A stretch of DNA of 64,000 nucleotides from Chryseobacterium taichungense (lineage in GTDB: Bacteria; Bacteroidota; Bacteroidia; Flavobacteriales; Weeksellaceae): positions 558,001-622,000 of the forward strand of contig NZ_FOBV01000001.1 of assembly GCF_900109935.1 (NCBI RefSeq). The letters are read 5' to 3'. Positions within the stretch are counted from its first letter, which is position 1; the number at the start of each line of letters is the position of its first letter. The translations under genes were made by a program, and so were the position numbers. A model generated the notes under the pieces. It made no database searches. It was not told where the DNA came from and saw nothing but the letters and a program-made list of their open reading frames with translations. Of the stretch, positions 17,121 through 24,166 are shown one piece after another.

Positions 17121-17855
17121 ATGTCAATCTTACACAAAATCAAAGCGTATCTCTACGATAATACCTTAACCAAAGACAACCCCAATGACTTCATTGCCCG
17201 TACGGCAAGCGAGCGTTCCCTTTCTGTAAAACAGATCTGTGAAGCTGCCGCCAGCCGTGGTGGAGCAGATGTTTCCGCGTCGGCAATGGAACATGCGACT
17301 GAGCTATTCCTTAAGGAAATGGCCTACCAGCTTTGTGACGGCTTTTCCGTAAACACCGGTTACTTCACCGCAAGCACCACCATCCGCGGGGTGTTCGACA
17401 GCCCGTCGGAGACTTTTAACAAAGATAAACACAGCATTATCTTCCAGTTCAACCAGGGAGAAAAACTACGGGCTGAGATTCCGAATATTGAGGTCAATAT
17501 TTTAGGTGTAGCGGAGTCTTCTGCAGTCATCTTGCAGGTAACGGACGTGAAGAGTGGTTCGGTGAATGATCTGCTTACACCGGGAAGAAACCTGAAGATT
17601 GTGGGCAGCAAGATCAAAGTCGCAGGCGAAAATTCTTCGGTAGGGATCTATTTTGTAGACGTTGCTACACAGGAAAGAACCAAAGTAGAGCCAAGTGATA
17701 TCGTGACCAACAATCCTTCGGAACTTATGGTAGTAATTCCTGCACTAGCAGCAGGTACTTATAACCTGGAAGTGGTAACGCAGTTTTCTAAGAACAGTGC
17801 TTTTCTAAAGGAACCAAGAGTCGCTCTTTTAGATAAATTATTAACCGTTGAATAG
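17121..17855 (+). CDS. HU-like DNA-binding / DUF4469 protein
   Basis: The 244-residue protein has an N-terminal HU/IHF-like domain (about 1-120; IARTASERSLSVKQIC ... GYFTASTTIRGVFDS) and a C-terminal Ig-like fold of the DUF4469 type (about 125-240; TPGRNLKIVGSKIKVAG, IPALAAGTYNLEV). The combination is widespread in Bacteroidota and its function is not established; DNA binding is inferred from the HU-like part. There is no signal peptide. It lies 26 bp after the lectin-like gene, so they may share a transcript. Confidence 0.8.
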   Translation: MSILHKIKAYLYDNTLTKDNPNDFIARTASERSLSVKQICEAAASRGGADVSASAMEHATELFLKEMAYQLCDGFSVNTGYFTASTTIRGVFDSPSETFNKDKHSIIFQFNQGEKLRAEIPNIEVNILGVAESSAVILQVTDVKSGSVNDLLTPGRNLKIVGSKIKVAGENSSVGIYFVDVATQERTKVEPSDIVTNNPSELMVVIPALAAGTYNLEVVTQFSKNSAFLKEPRVALLDKLLTVE

Positions 17856-17884
17856 GAAATCAATGGTGTCGCCCGTACGCTACC

Positions 17885-17960
17885 TTGTCCCTCGTCCGAA
17901 GGAAGGTGTTTCCTTCACTCGGAGGACCGTGTTTCCCTCGCTGGAGGGATGGTGTGTCCT
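17885..17960 (+). repeat. Imperfect tandem units with GTGTTTCC
   Basis: GGTGTTTCCTTC, CCGTGTTTCCCTC and GGTGTGTCCTC recur about 30 bases apart. Intervening GGAGG/CCCTC runs can pair as local hairpins (for example CCCTC-GCTG-GAGGG). The role is unknown. Confidence 0.4.
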
Positions 17961-18089
17961 CAGTACGTAAGTAATATTGTACTGTAAACGGCTTACCTCA
18001 ACGCAAGAACAAACCATCATTCCATCATAAAGATGGGTATTTTCATCAGTGTGTTACTCCGGTTGGGAAATCTTTCCCGGCCGGAGTTT

Positions 18090-18639
18090 TGGCTTCGGCT
18101 CCGCTCAGCCACCGTTGGGTTGGAGGTTTGAATTGAAGGACTGGTGGCTTCGAGAACCTCTGCCACCATTGAACAGATGTCACCACGTTCGCTTTGTCAT
18201 CCTGAAAGGATCTAAGGATGAATCTTTCCATACAATATTACCAACAATGCCGAGATTCCTACGGAAATCACAGATTCGACGTAGTCAATGACAAAAGTGT
18301 GTGGTAGTGTGTGAGGGTTGGAGAGTTTTAGAGTATGAGCGTTCCCTTCGGTTAGGGTACATGGAATTCTACGGAACGACATAAAAGTTGTCGACTGGCG
18401 GCGCCTGAGCGGAGTCGAAGGCCCGCGTTACACTCGAAGGACTGGTGGCTTCGAGAACCACCTCAGCCGCCATTGAACGGATGTCATCATTTCCATCGTC
18501 ATGGTAACTACAAAGTTCAGCGTTAGAAAACAGTAGGAAAAATTCCACTCCTCCGGAGGGGTGGCGAAAATTCAAGGAATTTTTGACGGGGTGGTTTAAA
18601 ATAGATTCCGGGATTGGTGGCTTCGGCTCCGCTCAGCCA
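18090..18639 (+). repeat. Nested direct repeats of 22 and 24 bp
   Basis: The 22-mer at 18090-18111 (core GGCTTCGGCTCCGCTCAGCC) is identical to 18618-18639. The 24-mer at 18135-18158 (GAAGGACTGGTGGC...) is identical to 18436-18459 and is followed in both copies by a related CCATTGAAC.GATGTCA.CA segment. The order A-B-...-B-A suggests an old duplication or repeated insertions of the same element. Confidence 0.6.
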
Positions 18640-18688
18640 ACTTTGAGTAGGAGGGTTTGAGAGTGGGGCGTACTGAAGGTTTAAAGGG

Positions 18689-18725
18689 AATAGTTTCGGC
18701 GAGCCAAAGGCTCGCCGAAACTATT
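18689..18725. terminator. Perfect 17-bp stem hairpin
   Basis: AATAGTTTCGGCGAGCC, a three-base AAA loop, then its exact complement. It is the strongest hairpin downstream of the phosphodiesterase gene and may terminate that minus-strand transcript; a smaller hairpin (18753-18771, GACAGGAT/ATCCTGTC) lies between them. Confidence 0.55.
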
Positions 18726-18807
18726 CAAATTATTGTTGTTATTATTTTTGTTGACAGGATTTTATCCTGTCCTGATTTAGGTCGTCCCTTCGGGACTCTT
18801 GGGGGTT

Positions 18808-20082
18808 CTATTTTAATGTTCCTTTTAATACTTTTAATTTTCCGTCAATGGGCTGATCTATCTTTAAACCCAGGATATGAGCTACCAATGGATATACATT
18901 TACATTTTCAAATTCATTAATAGTCATATTACTCTTAAAGGCAGGGCCCCACGCGAAGAATGTTGATTTCATTTCCGGGACTGTTGCGGGATTATACCCA
19001 TGCTTTCCAACTGATGTTGTCTTTCCTTTTTCAAGAAATATTTTGGGTGCATTGGGAATGAGAAGAATCTGACCTATCCTGCCGTACCGGTCGTCCCTTG
19101 TTGCGAAGTGAAGGTATCTGGGTAATTTTTTATCAAGATATACTTCATAGTCATCGGTTTTCCCGGCTTTCAATTCTTTATAGGCAGCCTTGACCTCAGC
19201 AGGATTTTTAACATAAACCCTTAATAAAGTCTCAGAATTATAATAATCAAATTTATCTTTATTCATAAGCATTGTAGGTATTTCAATGGGAGTTCCGCTG
19301 TCAACCTTTATCATTCCGTGGTCTGAAACGAAAACAAAGCTTACATTTTTTAACCCAAGACTGTTTACTCTCTGCACCAGTTTACCTATTGCGAGATCAA
19401 CCTTTTGAACGGCTTCTATGGTTTCCTCGGCATCGGGTCCGTAGGTATGCCCACTTGCATCGACTTCCGGTAAGTACATTGAAATAAAGTGAGGCCTTCT
19501 GTTCATCGGCAGTTTAAGCAAACTAATAACTTTATCAACTTTCTCTTCAGGTGTAAATTTCTCTTGATAATGGTAATAATACGTAGGTCTTACCGCTCCT
19601 GCGTCACTTGCTGATCCTACCCACATCACAGAAGCGGAAAGCATTCCCTGTTTTTCCGCCAGTCCCCATAAGGGAAGACCTCCATACCAGGTGCCGTCCT
19701 CTGCATTTTGTCTATTGCTTTTGGCGTAGGGTTCTTTTCTTTTGTAATCATAGAAATAATTATCAATAAGACCATGATGGGATGGGTAAAGCCCGGTCAT
19801 TAACGTCCAGTGATTGGGAAAAGTAATGCTGGGATAGCTTGGGATCATGGCTTTTGCCTGAACACCCTCTGCAGAATACCTGAGCAGATTTTCAGCGTTG
19901 TATTTCTTCGCGTAATCATACCGGAAACCGTCTGCCGAAATCATGATTACGTAAGGCTTTGTCTGGGCTTCGACACTGTTGTACCTGTTTGGAATAACCA
20001 CCTGTGCAGTATCTGTACTTCCCTTCTGACTGAAAAGCATCATTGAAAACATCAACACTACGATTTGTAATCCTTTCTTCAT
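18808..20082 (-). CDS. Exported nucleotide pyrophosphatase/phosphodiesterase family protein
   Basis: This 424-residue alkaline-phosphatase-superfamily enzyme has a signal peptide (MKKGLQIVVLMFSMMLFSQ). The NPP signature is complete: ISADGF with metal ligand D51, nucleophile T87 in PSITFPNHW, VDASGHTYGPD and SDHGM. NPP enzymes cleave phosphodiester bonds of nucleotides or lysophospholipids in the periplasm or outside. Length fits a single catalytic domain. TACCTTTG at 20107-20100 (minus strand) fits its promoter. It stands alone, upstream of repeat-rich DNA. Confidence 0.9.
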   Translation of the reverse strand: MKKGLQIVVLMFSMMLFSQKGSTDTAQVVIPNRYNSVEAQTKPYVIMISADGFRYDYAKKYNAENLLRYSAEGVQAKAMIPSYPSITFPNHWTLMTGLYPSHHGLIDNYFYDYKRKEPYAKSNRQNAEDGTWYGGLPLWGLAEKQGMLSASVMWVGSASDAGAVRPTYYYHYQEKFTPEEKVDKVISLLKLPMNRRPHFISMYLPEVDASGHTYGPDAEETIEAVQKVDLAIGKLVQRVNSLGLKNVSFVFVSDHGMIKVDSGTPIEIPTMLMNKDKFDYYNSETLLRVYVKNPAEVKAAYKELKAGKTDDYEVYLDKKLPRYLHFATRDDRYGRIGQILLIPNAPKIFLEKGKTTSVGKHGYNPATVPEMKSTFFAWGPAFKSNMTINEFENVNVYPLVAHILGLKIDQPIDGKLKVLKGTLK

Positions 20083-20173
20083 GTGTTTAAAAATTTATGC
20101 AAAGGTAACTTATGGGATAATGCTAAAAAAATCTGGCAGGTTAAAAAAACATTAAAGCAACAGTATATGGCAT

Positions 20174-20197
20174 AAAAAAAAGCCACTTTTCAGTGGC
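20174..20197 (-). terminator. Terminator of the DUF5777-cytochrome-DOMON operon
   Basis: On the minus strand GCCACT-GAAA-AGTGGC is followed directly by eight T. It lies seven bases after the last stop of the operon (20204). Confidence 0.88.
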
Positions 20198-20203
20198 CTT
20201 TCG

Positions 20204-20953
20204 TTATTCTTTAATTAATTGTTCAAAAGCGGTTGATCCGTCTTTCAGACTAATTTCCAAGTAATAATTTCCGGACTTCAGATCGGAAACATTAATTTCC
20301 TTGCCATCCATTTTTACCGTTTTGATTTTTCTTCCTGTCGGTTCAAAGATGTCTACCGATTTAATTTTGTCGGCATTCTTGAAGCTTACGGTTTCTTTTG
20401 CAGGATTAGGATATAAAATAACCTTTTTGCTTTCGGCTGCGACTTCCCCCGTAGCAAGTACTGCTCCCATTGTTAATGTCGCGTATCCTCTCGACTGATG
20501 ATGCTGAAGAGTCAGGTCCGGGCCCAGGGCATAAAATATATTTATATTCCCTGAAGCATTGGCAATGGCAAAATCGCCCGTACCGCCGCTTAATGTTCTG
20601 GTAGCCACTACGGTTCTGATTCCTCCCGTCGTCGTGTTAGAAGTCATGGTCCAGTTTTGAGCAGTATCTGCTGAAATATTTCCAATTCCTCCAAAAGTGT
20701 AATCTAAACCAGTATTGGTGGTGGAAGTTGAATTATACACAAATCCGTCTGCACCGGCCGCCATTCCTACATTTCCGAATCCTATTCCAAGATACTTAGT
20801 GTCTGGTCCCGTTAATGTAATGGTAACCTGAGTTGGTGACGTCGCCAACTTTACAGTCATTCCTGTTGACCCAAGGCTTACGATTCCCGAAGAGAACTGA
20901 GCTTGTGCAGCTGTTGCCAGGGCCATTGATAAAGTAAGTAAAACTTTTTTCAT
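20204..20953 (-). CDS. DOMON-like protein with T9SS sorting domain
   Basis: The 249-residue exported protein has a signal peptide (MKKVLLTLSMALATAAQAQ). Its beta-rich domain (about 20-160) has the pattern of DOMON modules: KYLGIGFG, then AGADGFVY, and near the end FYALGPDLTLQHHQSRG. The C-terminus (LYPNPAKETVSF ... GNYYLEISLKDG) is a type A sorting signal for type IX secretion. DOMON domains bind heme or sugars, and the HHxxRG segment could supply a heme ligand; this is an inference. As last gene of an operon with a cytochrome c and YceI it probably acts at the cell surface in redox chemistry. Confidence 0.75.
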   Translation of the reverse strand: MKKVLLTLSMALATAAQAQFSSGIVSLGSTGMTVKLATSPTQVTITLTGPDTKYLGIGFGNVGMAAGADGFVYNSTSTTNTGLDYTFGGIGNISADTAQNWTMTSNTTTGGIRTVVATRTLSGGTGDFAIANASGNINIFYALGPDLTLQHHQSRGYATLTMGAVLATGEVAAESKKVILYPNPAKETVSFKNADKIKSVDIFEPTGRKIKTVKMDGKEINVSDLKSGNYYLEISLKDGSTAFEQLIKE

Positions 20954-20956
20954 ACG

Positions 20957-21484
20957 TTAATTTTTTAAGAGATTAATTATTTCTTTATTATTGGTTTGCA
21001 GGGCGTACTCAAAAGGAGTCATTCCCTGTGAATCTTTTATGGTTTTGTCGGCTTTATATTTGAGTAATAATTCCACCAGTTCTTTATTTCCTGACTTTAC
21101 AGCCCAGAATAGAGGGGTTGTTCCGTTGGCATCTGCAATATTAGGATTTGCATTTTTCTTCAGGAGATACTCTACAAGCTCTTTATTGTATCTGAAGGCA
21201 AGTCCGGACAATGCGGTTCCTTCTTTACTTTTGTAGTTGATGTCTTTTACATTGTCTGCCAAAAACTTGGCTACTTCCACGTTTCCTCTGTAGCAAGCGA
21301 GAATCAGAGGAGAGAAGCCGCTTTCATTGGTTTGGTTGATGATGTTGGGATCTTTCTTCATCAGGTCTTTTACTTCCGCCACCGTTCCTGTACGGGCAAT
21401 ATCAAAAATCGATTTTGCCTGCTCCTGAGCCAGTGTAAGGGTGAACCCAAGAAACACACTTAGTATTACGATTAATTTTCTCAT
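20957..21484 (-). CDS. Exported ankyrin-repeat protein
   Basis: The 175-residue protein has a signal peptide (MRKLIVILSVFLGFTLTLAQ) and about four ankyrin repeats (ESGFSPLILACYRGN, then EGTALSGLAFRYNK, NGTTPLFWAVKSGN and QGMTPFEYALQTNN). Ankyrin proteins in the periplasm often protect or assist partner enzymes; for instance, small exported ankyrin proteins accompany catalases and peroxidases. It overlaps the YceI gene by four bases (ATGA) and precedes the DOMON-like gene by three, so it is translated with them. Confidence 0.85.
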   Translation of the reverse strand: MRKLIVILSVFLGFTLTLAQEQAKSIFDIARTGTVAEVKDLMKKDPNIINQTNESGFSPLILACYRGNVEVAKFLADNVKDINYKSKEGTALSGLAFRYNKELVEYLLKKNANPNIADANGTTPLFWAVKSGNKELVELLLKYKADKTIKDSQGMTPFEYALQTNNKEIINLLKN

Positions 21485-22026
21485 TGTTTTACCAGCACAT
21501 AATTATATTCAACATTCACTGTTTCGGCAACTTTTTTCATCACCATTTTAGGGATGGTCACCTTATGGTCTGCAGCCTTTACTGCAAATCCTCCGGTCAT
21601 GTATATTTTCCCGTCTTTAGCATAGATTGTCGCAGCAGATGTATATGCTTTTGCCACCCCATGAAAATTCAAGGTTCCCTGAACAGTATATTTCTGTGGT
21701 GATGATGTGAGCTTTGACTTATCAAAATTTACGATCTTACCGGTAAAGGTAGTCTTCGGATATTTGGCAGTTTCTGCATAGCTTTCATTAAAATGCTCTT
21801 CCATCAGTTTGGTTTTAAAATGAAAGTTTTTAACGACTGAAACAGAGGCAATATCACCTGTGTCTGCGTTCAGAATCGCAACGTTGTTGTCATCCTGCGC
21901 AAAGACATCCTCGAAAAGCGGCACTGAAGCCTCAAAGGTAACTTTTCCTGTCTTCGACATGTATTTCTGGGCAAAAATAAAATTGCCGGAAATCATTAAA
22001 ACAATTAATACAAGAAGTTTTTTCAT
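21481..22026 (-). CDS. YceI-family periplasmic protein
   Basis: The 181-residue protein has a signal peptide (MKKLLVLIVLMISGNFIFAQ) and the YceI lipocalin-like barrel: SKTGKVTFEAS, NFHFKTKLMEEHFNESYAETAKYPKTTF, then TGTLNFHGVAK-type strands. YceI proteins bind isoprenoid quinones or other long lipids. I use ATG 22026; an upstream in-frame ATG at 22068 would add 14 residues inside the previous gene and spoil the signal peptide. It sits between a cytochrome c and an ankyrin protein in a tightly packed operon. Confidence 0.9.
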   Translation of the reverse strand: MKKLLVLIVLMISGNFIFAQKYMSKTGKVTFEASVPLFEDVFAQDDNNVAILNADTGDIASVSVVKNFHFKTKLMEEHFNESYAETAKYPKTTFTGKIVNFDKSKLTSSPQKYTVQGTLNFHGVAKAYTSAATIYAKDGKIYMTGGFAVKAADHKVTIPKMVMKKVAETVNVEYNYVLVKQ

Positions 22027-22037
22027 ATAAATACTAA

Positions 22038-22376
22038 TTAGTTTTCGGTAAGCCCGTCGGCTTTCCATTTGGTGATTATATTGATTTGTGCCGGCGATAA
22101 GCTTCCTCCCTGCGGCATTTTCAGCGGATCTCCGGTAGGTCTGCTGATTCGGTCTATGATATTGTCGATGTTGTTTTTCACCTGATTATAATTGGTCAGC
22201 GCCTGTGCTCCGGGTGAATGGCAGCTTACACAATTAGCCTCGATAATGGCTTTAACATCCTTATTATAGGTTACTTTTTCTGCAATAGGTGTATTGTCGG
22301 AAATCTCTTCATAGGTTCTGCTATCACAGGCAATGAGTACAACTGCTGATGAAATGATGTAGATAAACTTTTTCAT
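22038..22376 (-). CDS. Lipoprotein cytochrome c (single heme)
   Basis: The 112-residue protein has a lipoprotein signal with lipobox LIAC (Cys at about 17), one heme-binding motif CVSCH and a probable methionine ligand in KMPQGG. It looks like a small class I or 'planctomycete-type' cytochrome c domain that passes electrons at a membrane surface. ATG 22376 is used because it gives the lipoprotein signal; upstream codons would overlap the preceding gene. Its start lies two bases beyond the stop codon of the barrel gene, so the two are translationally coupled. Confidence 0.87.
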   Translation of the reverse strand: MKKFIYIISSAVVLIACDSRTYEEISDNTPIAEKVTYNKDVKAIIEANCVSCHSPGAQALTNYNQVKNNIDNIIDRISRPTGDPLKMPQGGSLSPAQINIITKWKADGLTEN

Positions 22377-22377
22377 A

Positions 22378-23223
22378 TTAAAAAACTCTATAAAGATTAA
22401 ACCCAAAGAAAATCTGTCCTTTTCCCCATCTTCCAGTCGCATTGGTAAGATATCCGATATCTGAATTGATCTGGGAATTGGTAAATAAAAGCTGGAAAAC
22501 GTGTCCCCCGGTTTCTATGTCCATGCCTAATGATAAAGGATTTTTATAGAAACTGTGATTGTCAAAATTCACGAAATATTCTGCATTGATGGATATTCTT
22601 TTTGAAATTTTATATCTTCCCCCGATACCTGCAAGAAACTGATCTTTATCTTCTATGGTAGGCTCATACAGGTTTTTATGAACATACGATGGTGTAAGCT
22701 GCAAGGAAAAATCATCGTTGAATCTTCTTGAAATCAACGCCTGAGTGAGATAAGCGAGCCTGTCTCCAAACTTCAGGTGGGGATAATTGTCTGTGCTTAA
22801 ATCAGTATTTACTGCCATCACGTTATATCCTACGATATCTACCGGGAAGTTTTCGTTTTGCTTTACCAATCTGTATTTTGCACCTCCTTCAAAAGTTTTC
22901 TGGTTGGTTTCCCTGGATAAATTGAATGAGAGCCAGTCTGTAGCGCCATAAATAGCTCCTAATTTGGTAGAGGCATCGTCCAGCCCAAAAAAATCTTTGA
23001 ATCCTTTACTTACATCTCCGAAACGGTGGGCAACAACAATATACCACTCGTTTTTTGCAGCAAGTTTTGTAGATTGTCCGGTGACGATCTGTAGCGCTTT
23101 AAAGGCCGGTTGTGAAGTATCTGTGTTTTTTGTTTGAACGGTGTCAATATCTTTCAGCAGGTCTTCCTGTGCAAAGGTAAATCCTGAGATCAATACCAAC
23201 AAAAATAGTACAGTTTTTGTCAT
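22378..23223 (-). CDS. DUF5777-like outer-membrane beta-barrel protein
   Basis: The 281-residue exported protein has a signal peptide (MTKTVLFLLVLISGFTFAQ). The rest consists of alternating strands with aromatic girdles (WYIVVAHRFGDVSKGFKDFFGLDDAS, LSFNLSRETNQKTFEGGAKYRL) and ends with an aromatic residue (FNLYRVF), as in outer-membrane barrels. The N-terminal pattern is that of the DUF5777 family, whose function is not known. It is first in a five-gene operon; a Crp-type operator and a TAnnTTTG element lie just upstream. Confidence 0.78.
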   Translation of the reverse strand: MTKTVLFLLVLISGFTFAQEDLLKDIDTVQTKNTDTSQPAFKALQIVTGQSTKLAAKNEWYIVVAHRFGDVSKGFKDFFGLDDASTKLGAIYGATDWLSFNLSRETNQKTFEGGAKYRLVKQNENFPVDIVGYNVMAVNTDLSTDNYPHLKFGDRLAYLTQALISRRFNDDFSLQLTPSYVHKNLYEPTIEDKDQFLAGIGGRYKISKRISINAEYFVNFDNHSFYKNPLSLGMDIETGGHVFQLLFTNSQINSDIGYLTNATGRWGKGQIFFGFNLYRVF

Positions 23224-23250
23224 ACACTTTATTATTAAAAATTAGTATGA

Positions 23251-23296
23251 CAAACTTATAGACTTATCGCATCAAAATCGTGTGATAAAAGTCACC
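23251..23296 (-). promoter_or_regulatory. Crp/Fnr-type operator and promoter of the barrel-cytochrome operon
   Basis: TGTGATAAAAGTCACC (23281-23296) contains the perfect palindrome GTGA-N6-TCAC of the Crp consensus. On the minus strand TAAGTTTG (23258-23251) matches the -7 element, with no good TTG at the usual -33 place. If transcription starts about seven bases beyond the -7 element, the operator is centred near -44, close to a class II activator position. The gene for a Crp/Fnr regulator ends only 52 bases upstream of it. Confidence 0.65.
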
Positions 23297-23347
23297 TTCC
23301 GGATTGTTTTTATCAATGAGATTATTAAATTAATTAAATACAAATTG

Positions 23348-23998
23348 TTAGCCCTGTGTAACATTTTCATTTACAGGCATTTTTATTCCTTCTTTGGTTT
23401 GCGTAATTTCTCCTTCGTTTTCCACTTTTTTCAAAACTCTGCTGATAACCTCTCTTGAAGTACCCAGATTGCTTGCAATTTCGCGGTGGGTAAGTTTAAT
23501 AGGATTATTCCCGGTAAGTGAGATTTGCTGTCTGATATAGTTCAAAACCCTTTTGTCGAGCCTGTGAAAAACAGCATCATTTACCATACTCATCACATCG
23601 GAGAATCTTTTGTCGTATTCGTGATAAAAAACCCTGTTGATTTCAGGAAACGCGATAAGCCATTCGTGAACCACGGAAACGGGTATCAGCATCACCTCTG
23701 AATCTTCTTCCGCAATTGCATATACACGGCTCACATAGTCAGTAAAGATAGATGAAAAGGTCATGAGACAACTATCGTTTGCCCTGATGTAGTAATAAAT
23801 AAGTTCTCTTCCGTCATTTAACGTAAAAACCCGGATTGACCCCTTAATCAAAAAGGGGACAAACTTATTTTTTTGTCCTTCTCTTACTATTTCAGTTTTA
23901 GCTTTAATTTCAGTTATTATAGCATGTTTATTGAGTTCCTTTAAAAAAACATCGCCTAAAAAGCCAAATTTGTTAATAATAAACTGATTATTTACCAT
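23348..23998 (-). CDS. Crp/Fnr-family transcriptional regulator
   Basis: The 216-residue protein has an N-terminal cyclic-nucleotide-binding-like beta barrel (about 20-115) and a C-terminal winged helix with LTHREIASNLGTSREVISRVLKK. No cysteine cluster for an Fnr-type iron-sulfur centre is present, so oxygen sensing by that route is unlikely; the effector is unknown. ATG 23998 is used. An in-frame TTG at 24022 lies inside a TACCTTTG promoter element (24027-24020). Its position, same strand and next to a matching operator, makes the downstream operon its probable target. Confidence 0.88.
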   Translation of the reverse strand: MVNNQFIINKFGFLGDVFLKELNKHAIITEIKAKTEIVREGQKNKFVPFLIKGSIRVFTLNDGRELIYYYIRANDSCLMTFSSIFTDYVSRVYAIAEEDSEVMLIPVSVVHEWLIAFPEINRVFYHEYDKRFSDVMSMVNDAVFHRLDKRVLNYIRQQISLTGNNPIKLTHREIASNLGTSREVISRVLKKVENEGEITQTKEGIKMPVNENVTQG

Positions 23999-24081
23999 AT
24001 CCTTAATCCTATCTAAAAGCAAAGGTAGAAAATATCATTATAAGAATGAAGAGATTTATTCAATAATGATAATTAATGAAA

Positions 24082-24109
24082 AAACTGCTTCGTTTTCGTG
24101 AAGCAGTTT
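24082..24109 (-). terminator. Terminator of the TonB-receptor operon
   Basis: AAACTGCTTC / GAAGCAGTTT stem with an eight-base loop, followed on the minus strand by six T. It is 58 bases beyond the receptor stop codon. Confidence 0.8.
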
Positions 24110-24166
24110 CATAACAAGGAGCTTATAGATTTATAATCACAATTTTAATTTGCAATTTTTCACTAT

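Larger units (their letters stand above)
17856..18807. other. GC-richer repeat region without genes
   Basis: About 950 bp without a credible gene. It contains three imperfect GTGTTTCC-type units and hairpins at 17885-17960, a 24-bp direct repeat (18135-18158 and 18436-18459), a 22-bp direct repeat with core GGCTTCGGCTCCGCTCAGCC (18090-18111 and 18618-18639), a 17-bp-stem hairpin (18689-18725) and a smaller hairpin at 18753-18771. Composition is unlike the neighbouring genes. Confidence 0.6.

Noticed and set aside
18657..18920. Plus-strand ORF of 87 codons
   Set aside because: It covers the 17-bp-stem hairpin and the 3' end of the phosphodiesterase gene; low-complexity translation.
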